Source: Semisulcospira habei
Taxonomy: Eukaryota; Mollusca; Gastropoda; Semisulcospiridae
Direction of reading: 5' to 3'
Assembly: GCA_036245525.1 (NCBI GenBank)
Contig: BTPG01000002.1
Coordinates: 123,860,951-123,924,950, forward strand
DNA: 64,000 nucleotides
Shown here: piece by piece, positions 54,425 to 64,000 of the stretch
Numbering within the stretch: position 1 is the first letter of the stretch
Layout of the letters: each line of letters opens with the position of its first letter
Notes under the pieces: generated by a model
What the model saw: the letters and a program-made list of their open reading frames with translations, nothing else
Told to the model about the DNA's origin: nothing
Database searches by the model: none
Program-made: the position numbers and the translations under genes

Positions 54425-54716
54425 AATTGTGAAGCAAAAGTAAGTCTATGTTCTGGGCCAGTGGTCGTTTGTCCGTCCGCTGTCGTCTGTCGTCCAGGGT
54501 AAACTTTAACATTGGAATTTTCTCAGAGACTATTCAAGCCACAGACTTGAAACTTGGCCCAAGGATACTTTGTGGCAACACCTTTCTAAACATACCAATT
54601 TGAGTGACATCTCACAAAGGTCAAGGTCACAGGATGAGGAAATAGGTCCAAAATATCTATAGTTTGACAATGGCATAATTTATTTTTTCTCAAATACTAT
54701 ACACAACTTCTTTGAA
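54425..54716 (+). mobile_element. Short-TIR repeat (GGCTCA family), 3'-truncated
   Basis: Begins near AATTGTGAAGCAAAAGTAAG and runs to CAACTTCTTTGAAC, where LINE sequence takes over. Contains AGGTCAAGGTCA at 54618-54629. Confidence 0.55.
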
Positions 54717-54855
54717 CAGGAGATGGGTGTCCCGCAGGGCAGCATTTTATCTCCTGTTTTATTTAGCATTAAAATTAATAACATTGTAAAGGCCGTCAAG
54801 GATGATTCTGAATGCTCTTTGTTTGTGGACGACTTTGCTTTGTGTGCACGAGGTC
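54717..54855 (+). pseudogene. Short reverse-transcriptase fragment of a Jockey-like LINE
   Basis: About 45 codons with MGVPQGSILSPVLFSIKINN and LFVDDFALCARG. QGSxLSPxLF plus a (F/V)DD box identify reverse transcriptase fingers/palm. It is on + and ends abruptly where minus-strand LINE copy B begins. FVDD replaces the usual FADD. Confidence 0.65.
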
Positions 54856-54856
54856 G

Positions 54857-57800
54857 AGGTGAAGAGAATCGGTGCAAGCACTCAGCCCTGCTTCACGCCA
54901 TTGAGAATGGGGAATGGTTCTGAGAGGTCACTGCTGAGTCTGACCTGGCCTTGCTGGTCCTCGTGGAGCTGGACGATCATGCTGAGGAACTTTGAGGGAC
55001 AGCCAAGTCGCTCCAGGATCTGCCACATGCCTTGCCTGCTCACAGTGTCAAACGCTTTTGTTAGGTCGACAAACGTTACATACAGCCCTTTGTTCTGCTC
55101 ACGGCACTTCTCCTGAAGCTGTCTCAGCACAAAGACCATGTTGGTAGTACTCCTGTTGGCTCTGAAGCCACACTGGCCCTCTGGGAGGTGGTCTTCAGTG
55201 ATGGCAGGTACCAGCCGATTCAGGAGCAGCCTTGCAAGAATTTTACCGGCAATGGACAGCAGGGTAATGCCACGATAATTAGAGCAGGCAGACTTCTCTC
55301 CTTTGTTCTTGTACAGGATGATGATGACTGCATCACGGAGATCCTAGTGTTCTTTTCTCCCAGCAGCAGAGAAGAGGTCGTGGATCTTGTTGTGCAGTGC
55401 TGGGCCTCCATGTTTCCAGATCTCTGGCGGGATTCCGTCAATGCCTGCTGCTTTGCCACTTTTGAGCTGATGGATGGCTGTGAGGGTCTCTTCGGCGGTG
55501 GGCGGTTCGTCCAATTCAACCTTTAGTGGGAGGTGTGGGATTTGGAGGATGACTGTTTCTTGAACAGTGCGCTCAGCGCTGAAAAGGTCCTGAAAGTATT
55601 CCAACCAGCGGTTCAAGATGGAGGCATTATCTGTGAGGAGTGCCTGTCCATCAAAGCTTCGCAGGGGACTTTATACCAGGTGCCTGGGGCCATACACTGC
55701 TTTCAGTGCTTCGTAGAAGCCCGTGTAGTCACCGTTGTCAGCGCAAAGCTGGGTCCTCTGTGCGAGTCTGGACCACCACTCGTTCTGGAGCTCTCTAAGC
55801 TTGCGCTGGAGACTGCTGCAGATGAGGCGGAAGGCAGACTTCTTCACAGGGCAGGAAGGCTGGGCTAGGTGGGCCAGGTGGGTGGCTCTTTTTTTCGCTA
55901 GATGTTCCTGGATCTCTACGTCGTTTTCGTCAAACCAGTCTTTGTTCCTCTTTCTAACAAAGCCCAAGACTTCCACAGAGGATTTTACAAAAGCAGTTTT
56001 CAGTTGTTCCTAGAGTGTTTCAGGGGAGGAGTCTGCTGGATCAACTGTGTCTTTGGGCATGCGCTGTAAATCGGTCTGAAGGGCAGCTTTCTTGTCGTCA
56101 CGCTGAAGGCTGGCAACATCAAGCTTTTTCTTGGGGGGGCCCCCTTTCTTGGGTTTCAGCTTGAGGCGGAGCCTGAGTTTGCAGCGGACAACATGGTGGT
56201 CAGTGTGGCACTCTGCGCTGGGCATCACTCTGGTGAGGAGGACGTCATTGCGGTCCCTCTGACGCACTGGGACATAGTCAATAAGGTGCCAGTGCTTGGA
56301 GTGAGGATGCATCCAGGTGGTCTTTCGACTGTCCCTTTGCTGGAAAGTAGTGTTGGTGATGACAAGTTGCTGCTCTGCACAGAACTCCAACAGTAGGTGG
56401 CCATTGTCATTGCAGTTCCCAACGCCATGCTTGCTGAGGACTCCTTTCCAGGCTTCAGAGTTTTGGCCCACTCTGGCGTTGAAGTCGCCAAGAATGATGA
56501 CTTTGTCGTCTGCAGGGGTGCTCTGTAGGAGGCTGCGCATGTCAGAGTAGAACTTGTCTTTTTCTGTAGGCTTTGCCAGGAGGGTTGGGGAGTACACACT
56601 GAGAAGGGTGACGTATTGCTGGTGTCTCAGTGGGAGGCGCATGGACATGATGCGGTCGGCGTGACCCGTTGGTAGGCTTTCCAGCTTAGTCGCAATGGGA
56701 GTCTTGACTATGAAGCCCACGCCTGAGGACCGTCTTTCTGATGCAGGCCTGCCTGACCAGTAGAGGGTGTAGATAGCGCCAAGTTCTTGGAGGCTGCCTT
56801 CCTCTGGAAGGCGTACTTCGCTGAGCGTGGCGATGTCGATGTTTAACCTCCGCAATTCATGGGCAATGAGGGTGGAGCGACGTTCAGGGCGTCCGCTGTC
56901 TGCTTTGTCGAGCATGGTTTGAATGTTCCAGCATGCTGCGTTGAGTCCGGTCGTGGTCATCATGGGAGTGGATCCATTGTTTTTTCTTGTTTTCTGACCG
57001 CTGGAGAAGATGCCTGTTGACCACGGCTAGGCAACTGGGGTTACGAGGGGATGAGCTTTGGTTAGGCCACCTTTTCTAGGCCCCTCTCCATGTGGAGCAA
57101 GCAGTGCTGTCCCTAGAGAAGGCTGCTTGGTCGTTTAGGGTGTGCCGAGTGACGTCATCCCCAGGTCAACATCAGGCGACCAATATCCTGAACCGCCTGC
57201 ATGCAGGTTTAAAACTGCGGCTTCCAGTGACATCTTTCACCTGCCGTTTTGCCCCTTGCCCATCACTACAGGACTTGGATAGGTCGGTGTCATGGTCCGT
57301 GGGCATTTCCTAAAGCCTGCGCGGTGGAGCTTTTGGGTGGAGTGCAGTGTGCGCAATACTGGCCCCACCCTTTAAACCCATGGTTCGTCTGCCATGGCCT
57401 AGCAAGCTGAGACGGTGGCATCAAGGTCCTAGGGTTGTAGGTTTCATATCAGACTGTCCTTGTCCTAGTCTCTGGCTCAAAAACCTTCCCTGGGGTTAGG
57501 TATTTTTTAGTTCCCAGGGTCACCCTGGTCAGCCCCACAGGGTGGGTTTTTCTCTCTATTCTGGGGCATGTGTTTCTGTCTACCCTTTGTCCATTCACCT
57601 GTATTTGCCTTTTTAAAACTCTCCCTACTGTCTGCACTGCCTGTAGCTCTTGATATTGGATGTGTGTTGCTAAATGGTCTTAGCTTTATTTAGGCCCCAT
57701 GTGTTAGGTTTATTTAACGTATTTGACCGGCTGGCGACATACATTCAATGTTCTGTTTTTTTTTTTTTTTTTTCACAAGCAGTGCAGGCACGTCCTGAGA

Positions 57801-58240
57801 AAGCCTTGTTGTTGTCGGGATGTTAAGCAATGTACAATCAATCAATCAAAAACCTTCCCCGGAGACATGGGGGCTTTGATGTCAGGGTTTTCCTCCCTTA
57901 GCCTTTCCGCAGCCAAGCGGCCAGGCCTGCAAAGCAGCAGGACAATGATTTATTTTCGAGGTTCTCTCCTGTAGATCCGCCGTGTTTAGCCTGGGGGCTA
58001 GTACTGCCCAGTTTTTGGGGTCACCTGGGAGAGGATGTGACCAGGGACCACGCAGGGACGGTCTTGGGATAGAGGGATGCTATGCTAGTCCGGAGGGATT
58101 ACACACGAGGGTGCCTCACAAAGGCCAAGAGGCCCTAGACTAGGGTGATCCCGGGGGAGGCGCTGTAAGAGTTCCCCACTACCCGCACCACCAACACAAC
58201 TTGTCCCCTGGGGCCTCCACCCTTTGAGTCGAGCAGAGAC
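54857..58240 (-). pseudogene. AP-endonuclease LINE, copy B, 3'-truncated and frameshifted
   Basis: Minus-strand copy of the family at 34295 and 59775. Endonuclease frame 56963-56010 (GLNAACWNIQTM to VIILGDFNARVG and ECHTDHHVV), then pieces 55976-55671, 55616-55344 and 55139-54882 of the reverse transcriptase ending at ILNGVKQG. The catalytic FADD and C-terminus are missing. At least three frameshifts or stops. The 5' leader (57000-58240) is interrupted by a SINE-like insertion at 57491-57845. Confidence 0.8.
57491..57845 (+). mobile_element. SINE-like retroposon, slightly 5'-truncated copy
   Basis: 355 bp lacking the first ~35 bp of the unit, with a perfect 14-bp target duplication TCAAAAACCTTCCC (57477-57490 and 57846-57859). 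The uninterrupted sequence of LINE copy C (63533-63550) serves as the empty site. Confidence 0.87.
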
Positions 58241-58249
58241 CCCTTGATT

Positions 58250-59165
58250 ATTTTACTAGATATATGTTGCATATTAGCTAGATAAAAGGGAGATATTGAA
58301 TGAGTTCGTTAACCAGCATTGTATCTCTAAAACTTTTTGAGTGATAATTTAAAAAAATATATATTTTCACGTTTTGAGGATAAATTTCATAAATTATATG
58401 GGTCAATCTTAAAACAATTGAATCTTTTTTTATGAAAAAAAACCTTCTCATTAATAATCGCATGATTTTTCGTATACGGTATTTACTTAAGCCTACAGTT
58501 TGTCTCAGCTGTCGGGTACAGTTAGGTCAATTGTGACCTGTATGCCCTAGGTGTGAAAATCAGACAATTTTCTGCACCACTTTTTCAGAGTCATTTGTAA
58601 AACAGCTAACATAACTTTAATTTTTCTTTTACGAAAAAAAATATCTTCTCATTAATACCCACATGATTTTTCATATACAGTGCTTGCATAAGCCTGCTAT
58701 TTGTCCTGGCTCTGGGGTATGATTAGGTCAAAATTGTGATCTGTAAGCCCTAGGCGTGAAAATCAGCAAGAAAATTGCGAAGTTAATCCTCTGATACGTC
58801 AAATGTTAGTACTGCGATAAATGACATATAACATCGAGTTGTCACTATAAACACGGCGTCGTGGGACTAATGATGCCATGACGTGAAGCTTGAAGTGATG
58901 TCATTTCACTGCTCATGCTATTATTCTTCTTCAGAATAGCTATGCTACGCCAGACCACAGAGCTTACGAATGGTGGGAATCGCCGTGTGTCTGTCTTTAT
59001 TTCTGTGTGCCAGTGTATGTGGATCAGAGGGTGGGTTAGAGTAGATAGAGATGGATTCCTGTTGCTACATGAGCCCACAGAGCGTACTAATGGCAGGAAG
59101 CGCCGTGTGTCCGTCTTTATTTGTGTGCACCAACGTGTGTGTTGATCGGCAGATGTTGGCTTAGA
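58250..59165 (+). repeat. Dispersed repeat family R1, copy with 3' half
   Basis: Matches 25560-26480 over about 900 bp in the same orientation (GAGATATTGAATGAG, GTCAATTGTGACCTGTATGCCC, GTCCGTCTTTATTT). Internal tandem similarity is preserved. Non-coding. Confidence 0.62.
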
Positions 59166-59774
59166 GAGGAGGGAAATGGATCAGCATCATAAGCCTAAAA
59201 ATATGAACAACTCTAAATGTTCCTCAAAGATAAACACATCTGAGCTCCAAACAATATGGTAGACTTTGGGATGAAATCCTCATCTTGTTTACACTTAGAA
59301 TTATTGCTATATGAACCCTGGTGTAGCAGCACCCTAAAAACAGACAAAGGTTGAGATAGTGGCTGATTTGAAATTGAATTAACAGTGGGTTTTTGACTGA
59401 CCGCCGTAAAAGTACTGTACTAAAGTCACATGAAATGCAGTCGAAACCTGAGTTGAAATTTAACTGTAGTGTTCTTTTTGACCATTCTCCACCTGTGCCT
59501 TACAACTTTGAATTGGTAGGGCTAGGGTACAAGAGTTTAGTAGTTGTTTTAATTCTTCAGAAGAATGGCACATGTGAGATGCTTGGTTGTACTATACAAT
59601 GGCACAAGGAAGACCTTGTTTCAGATACAGCTTTGTACATGATTTCCTTCTTGTACACTCTTAGGTAGTTAGCCACTGTGCAAGGGATCGTTAATTAGTT
59701 CCTTCAGTCAGGAGTTGGGTTTTATCCCGCTACATATAGTATAGCATAGAGTGTAATAGGCCTGCATGTCTATT
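59166..59774. other. Unassigned segment
   Basis: A 91-codon frame at 59393-59668 has ordinary amino acid composition (FELVGLGYKSLVVVLILQKN) but matches nothing I recognise and has no clear splice sites. Otherwise no feature. Confidence 0.35.
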
Positions 59775-59801
59775 CTTGGCTTGACTTCGCGAACGAAGAT
59801 T

Positions 59802-60947
59802 CTATAGGGCTTGCCCACGTCGTCTGCAGGCATTTTCGTGGCTGCGGAGGCCAATCCGGGACAGGCAGGTTCGACCGCAGTGGCTGCAGGGGAAGGTCTG
59901 GTCAGGGTTCTGAGTTACGACAACTCTGTTTTTTCTTCTGAGCCGCTTGTCCTTAAGGTTAGCTCTGTGAGAGTCCTCAAAGGAGACGGCTGCCTTGTGA
60001 ATGGTGGAGTGCCAGGTGTCACGGTCCGCAGCAAGCGAAGACCACTGGCGGTGGTCGATTTGGCAGGCACTAAGTGACTTCTTGAGACCGTCTTTGTATC
60101 TCTTCTTTGGTGCCCCTCTGTCTCGGTGTCCAGTGGCGAGCTCGCCGAACAGAGTGATCTTGGGTAGGCGATGATCCTCCATCCTGGAGACGTGCCCCGC
60201 CCAGCGAAGCTGTGTCCGCAGCAGCAAAGCCTCGATGCTCACAGTTTCCGCCTGTTCAAGGACCTCGACGTTGGTGACATAGTCACTCCAGTGAATGCCC
60301 AGGATGGTACGCAGGCAGCGCTGGTGAAAGCGTTCGAGGAGTCGTAGTTGGCTGCGGTAGAGGGCCCGGGACTCGGAACCGTACAGCAGGGTGGTGAGGA
60401 CGACAGCTCTGTACATGCTGATCTTGGTGCCTTTTTTCAGCTGTTGATTGTGCCACACCCGCTTGAATAGTCGCCCGAAAGCGCTGTTCGCTTTTGCCAG
60501 CCTGTTGTCCAGCTCCTTGTCCAGCTTGGCGTCTGACGTGATGATGCAGCCAAGGTAGGTAAACTGGTGTACAGACTTCAGTTTGGACTCGCCGATGGTG
60601 ATGTGGGGAGGGCGATGCTCTTCCTTGGGTGCCGGCTGATGAAGGACCTCTGTCTTTTTCAGACTGACCTCAAGTCCAAAGAGCTGGGCAGCATCTGCGA
60701 AGCAGGACGTAATGCGCTGCAAGGCTCTCTCTGTGTGTGCAACGAGGGCAGCGTCATCAGCGAAGAGCAGCTCACGAATCAGTTGGTCTAGGGTTTTCGT
60801 GTGGGCCTGCAGTCGTCTGACGTTGAACAGGCTGCCATCGAGACGATACCTGATGTACACTGCGTCGTCATCGTCGAGGTCCACTGTGGCCTGCTTCAAC
60901 ATCATGCTGAAGAAGATGGTGAAGAGGGTCGGTGCCAGCAGCCTTGC
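59802..60947 (-). pseudogene. LINE copy C: reverse transcriptase C-terminal half with zinc finger
   Basis: Continues in another frame. The ATG-initiated part from 60905 is 367 codons. It keeps the intact active-site box LLFADDAALVAHTER, then YLGCIITSDAKLD, YGSESRALYRSQLRLLERF, LRWAGHVSRMEDHRLP, and a C2H2 finger PCSHCGRTCLSRIGLRSHENAC-like at the C-terminus. With the upstream frameshift and the GVFN change, the element cannot be autonomous. Confidence 0.8.
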
Positions 60948-60948
60948 T

Positions 60949-63021
60949 TCACGCCGTTAGAATGGGGAATGGTTCTGAGAGGTCACTGTTTAGTCTGACC
61001 TGGCCTTGCTGGTCCTCGTGGAGCTGGACGATCATGTTGAGGAACTTTGGGGGACAACCTAGTCGCTCCAGGATCTGCCACATACCTTGCCTGCTCACAG
61101 TGTCAAACGCTTTTGTTAGGTCGACAAACGTTACGTACAGCCCTTTGTTCTGCTTGCGGCACTTCTCCTGAAGCTGTCTCAGCACAAAGACCATGTCGGT
61201 GGTACTCCTGTTGGCTCTGAAGCCACACTGGCCCTCTGGGAGGTGGTCTTCAGCGATGGCAGGTACCAGCCAATTCAGAAGCAACCTTGCGAGAATTTTC
61301 CCGTCAATGGACAGCAGGGTAATTCCACGATAATTAGAGCAGGCAGACTTCTCTCCTTTGTTCTTGTACAGGGTGATGATGACTGCATCACGGAGATCCT
61401 TTGGTAGTGTTCCTTTTTCCCAGCAGCAGAGAAAGAGGTCGTGGAGCTTGTTGTGCAGTGCTGGGCCTCCATGTTTCCAGATCTCTGGCGGGATTCCGTC
61501 AATGCCTGCTGCTTTGCCACTCTTGAGCTGGTGGATGGCTGTGAGGGTCTCTTCGGCGGTGGGCGGTTCGTCCAATTCAACCTTTAGTGGAAGGTGTGGG
61601 ATTTGGAGGATGACTGTTTCTTGAACAGTGCGTTCAGCGCCGAAGAGGTCCTGAAAGTATTCCGACCAGCGGTTCAAGATGGAGGTATTATCTGTGAGGA
61701 GTGCCTGTCCATCAGCGCTTCGCAGGGGACTTTGTACCAGGTGCCTAGGGCCGTACACTGCTTTCAGTGCTTCGTAGAAGCCCCTGTAGTCACCGTTGTC
61801 AGCGCAGAGCTGGGTCCTCTGTGCGAGTCTGGACCACCACTCGTTCTGGAGCTCTCTAAGCTTGAGCTGGAGACTGCTGCAGATGAGGCGGAAGGCAGAC
61901 TTCTTCACAGGGCAGGAAGGCTGGGCTAGGTGGGCCTGGTGGGCGGCTCTTTTTTCTGCTAGAAGTTCCTGGATCTCTACGTCGTTTTCGTCAAACCAGT
62001 CTTTGTTCCTCTTTCTAGCAAAGCCCAAGACTTCCACAGAGGATTTTACAATAGCAGTTTTCAGTTGTTCCCAGAGTGTTTCAGGGGAGGAATCTGCTGG
62101 ATCAACTGTGTCTTTGAGCATGCGCTGTAAATCGGCCTGAAGGGCAGCTTTCTTGTCACGCTGAAGGCTGGCAACATCAAGCTTTTTCTTGGGGGGACCC
62201 CCTTTCTTGGGTTTCAGCTTGAGGCGGAGCCTGAGTTTGCAGCGAACAAGGCGGTGGTCAGTGTGGCACTCTGCGCTGGGCATCACACTGGTGAGGAGGA
62301 CGTCACTGCGGTCCTTCTGATGCACTAGGACATAGTCGATAAGGTGCCAGTGCTTGGAGCGAGGATGCATCCAGGTGGTCTTTCGACTGTCCTTTTGCTG
62401 GAAAGTAGTGTTGGTGATGACAAGTTGCTGCTCTGCACAGAGCTCCAACAGTAGGCGACCATTGTCATTGCAGTTCCCAACGCCATGCTTGCCGAGGACT
62501 CCTTTCCAGGCTTCAGAGTCTTGGCCCACTCTGGCGTTGAAGACGCCAAGGATGATGACTTTGTCGTCTGCAGGGGTGCTCTGCAGGAGGCTGCTCAGGT
62601 CAGAGTAGAACTTGTCTTTTTCTGCAGGCTCTGCCAGGAGGGTTGGGGAGTACACACTGAGAAGGGTGACGTATTGCTGGTGTCTCAGTGGGAGGCGCAT
62701 GGACATGATGTGGTCGGAGTGACCCGTTGGTAGGTTTTCCAACTTAGTCGCAATGGGGGTCTTCACCATGAAGCCCACGCCTGAGAGCCGTCTTTCTGAT
62801 GCAGGCCTGCCTGACCAGTAGAGGGTGTAGCCAGCGCCAAGTTCTTGGAGGCTGCCTTCCTCCGGAAGGCGTACTTCGCTGAGCGCGGCGATGTCGATGT
62901 TTAACCTCCGCAATTCATGGGCAATGAGGGCGGAGCGACGTTCAGGGCGTCCGCTGTCTGCTGTGTCGAGCATGATTCGGATGTTCCAGCATGCTACGTT
63001 GAGTCCGGTCGTGGTCGTCAT
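60949..63021 (-). pseudogene. LINE copy C: endonuclease and reverse transcriptase N-terminal half
   Basis: 690 codons from MTTTTGLNVACWNIRIM through endonuclease motifs (ALSEVRLPEEG, VIILGVFNARVG, ECHTDHRLV) into reverse transcriptase (AGIDGIPPEIWK, NYRGITLLS, GFRANRSTTDM, TKAFDTVSRQG). The usual GDFN is GVFN here, replacing a catalytic Asp. The frame ends at SEPFPILTA because of a one-base deletion relative to copy B. Confidence 0.82.
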
Positions 63022-63689
63022 GAGAGTGGATCCATTGTTTTTTCTTGTTTTCTGACCGCAAGAGAAGATGCCCGTTGACCGCGGCTAGCCAACTGGGGTT
63101 ACGAGGGGATGAGCTTTGGTTAGGCCACCTTTTCTAGGCCCCTCTCCGTGTGGAGCAAGCAGTGCTGTCCCTAGAGAAGGCTGCTTGGTCGTTCAGGGTG
63201 TGCCGAGTGACGTCATCCCCAGGTCAACATCAGGCGACCAATATCCTGAACCGCCTGCATGCAGGTTTGAGACTGCGGCTTCCAGTGACATCTTTCACCT
63301 GCCATTTTGCCCCTTGCCCATCGCTACAGGACTTGGAAAGTTCAGTGTCATAGTCCGTGGGCGTTTCCTAAAGCCTGCGCGGTGGAGCTTTTTGGTGGAG
63401 TGCAGTGTGCGCAGTACTGGCCCCACCCTTTAAACCCTTGGTTCGTTTGCCATGGCCTAGCAAGCTGGGACGGTGGCATCAAGGTCCTTGGGTCGTATGT
63501 TTTATATCAGACTGTCCTTGTCTTAGTCTCTGGCTCAAAAGCCTTCCCCGGAGACACGGGGGCTTTGATGTCAGGGGTTTCCTCCCTTAGCCTTTCCGCA
63601 GCCAAGCGGCCAGGCCTGCAAGGCAGCAGGGGACTCGTGGGGGCCGGGGTCGTCTATGTCCCGTGCAGATGTGAACATCTGCCCACTGC

Positions 63690-63795
63690 CCAGACGGTGA
63701 CACCAGAGGAGAAAAATCGAACGCCGGAACCCGGTATCGAACCTCGCTCCTTTGGCATTGGAGGCAGACGCCTTAACCACTGCGCCACTTCCCCG
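63690..63795 (-). mobile_element. 5' head of a tRNA-headed SINE, minus strand
   Basis: The reverse complement carries A box TGGCGCAGTGGTTAAGGCG and B box GAGGTTCGATACCGGG, then TTTTTCTCCTCTGGTGTCACC, as in 37901-38326. It lacks body and tail. It adjoins the 5' leader of LINE copy C. 63796-64000 is purine-rich with no feature. Confidence 0.75.
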
Positions 63796-64000
63796 CCTGC
63801 ATGTCTACATGTTGCTTATCTACAGAACAAGCAGTGAGACATTGTTATGTGTATGAGTTACACGAGTGGTGATTAAAAAAAGAAGCTTAATAACACCATT
63901 TCAGTTTGAAGATTCATCTTCTGGTGAATTGAAGTGAAATGAAACAACACAGAACAGAATAGAATGTAAGAGAGAAAGAAAAGATTTCATCCTGACAGAA

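Larger units (their letters stand above)
59775..63640 (-). mobile_element. AP-endonuclease LINE, copy C, most complete
   Basis: Near full-length minus copy from the 5' leader (63640 to 63022) to the 3' end CGAAGTCAAGCCAAGAATAG. The leader matches that of copy B up to about 63632. Its coding part is one frame apart from a frameshift near 60950. It ends in a C-terminal zinc finger. Confidence 0.82.

Noticed and set aside
63700..63790. tRNA gene suggested by A and B boxes
   Set aside because: The sequence continues as in the SINEs at 37901 and 44602 and does not fold into a complete tRNA cloverleaf; it is a SINE head.

Overview
The window looks like nuclear DNA of a mollusc, probably a gastropod. 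The evidence is tRNA-headed SINEs ending in (TTA)n, many diverged LINEs, long GT/CA and GGAT microsatellites, and three intron-flanked exons of a phosphorylase kinase regulatory subunit. The species call is inference. Genes are sparse and most of the window is nested mobile elements.

1-20.5 kb holds two degraded Polinton/Maverick virus-like elements. Copy 1 (1 to ~8.9 kb) runs capsid protein, A32-type packaging ATPase, four small accessory genes and an rve integrase on +, facing a family-B DNA polymerase and a small gene on -. Copy 2 (11.9-20.5 kb) has a truncated integrase and polymerase fused at a breakpoint to the capsid N-terminus, then a block of structural/accessory genes (a coiled-coil membrane protein, a gene split in two frames, a penton-like protein and others). 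The two copies complement each other, so together they show most of one element's gene set. The capsid block of copy 2 is inverted relative to its polymerase block when compared with copy 1. Lesions include early stops, one-base frameshifts, a 19-bp duplication and four insertions of one ~385-bp SINE-like retroposon. The integrase, ATPase and several small genes of copy 1 remain open. No adenain-like protease and no Polinton terminal inverted repeats were seen.

20.5-34 kb is repeat-rich host DNA: a ~1-kb inverted-repeat element, LINE RNase H remnants, an LTR-like repeat, and a 4.4-kb foldback element with ~1-kb arms. The foldback element sits inside an older short-TIR repeat and carries a broken Jockey-like LINE in its loop.

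34.3-37.7, 54.9-58.2 and 59.8-63.6 kb are three minus-strand copies of one apurinic-endonuclease LINE family, all inactivated.

41.46-46.45 kb holds three consecutive + strand exons of the phosphorylase kinase regulatory subunit gene with good splice sites and matching phases. The 4.5-kb intron between the second and third is full of repeats. 52.5-54.4 kb is a layered nest: an old repeat, a palindromic element, then a 1,005-bp solo LTR with a 5-bp target duplication.
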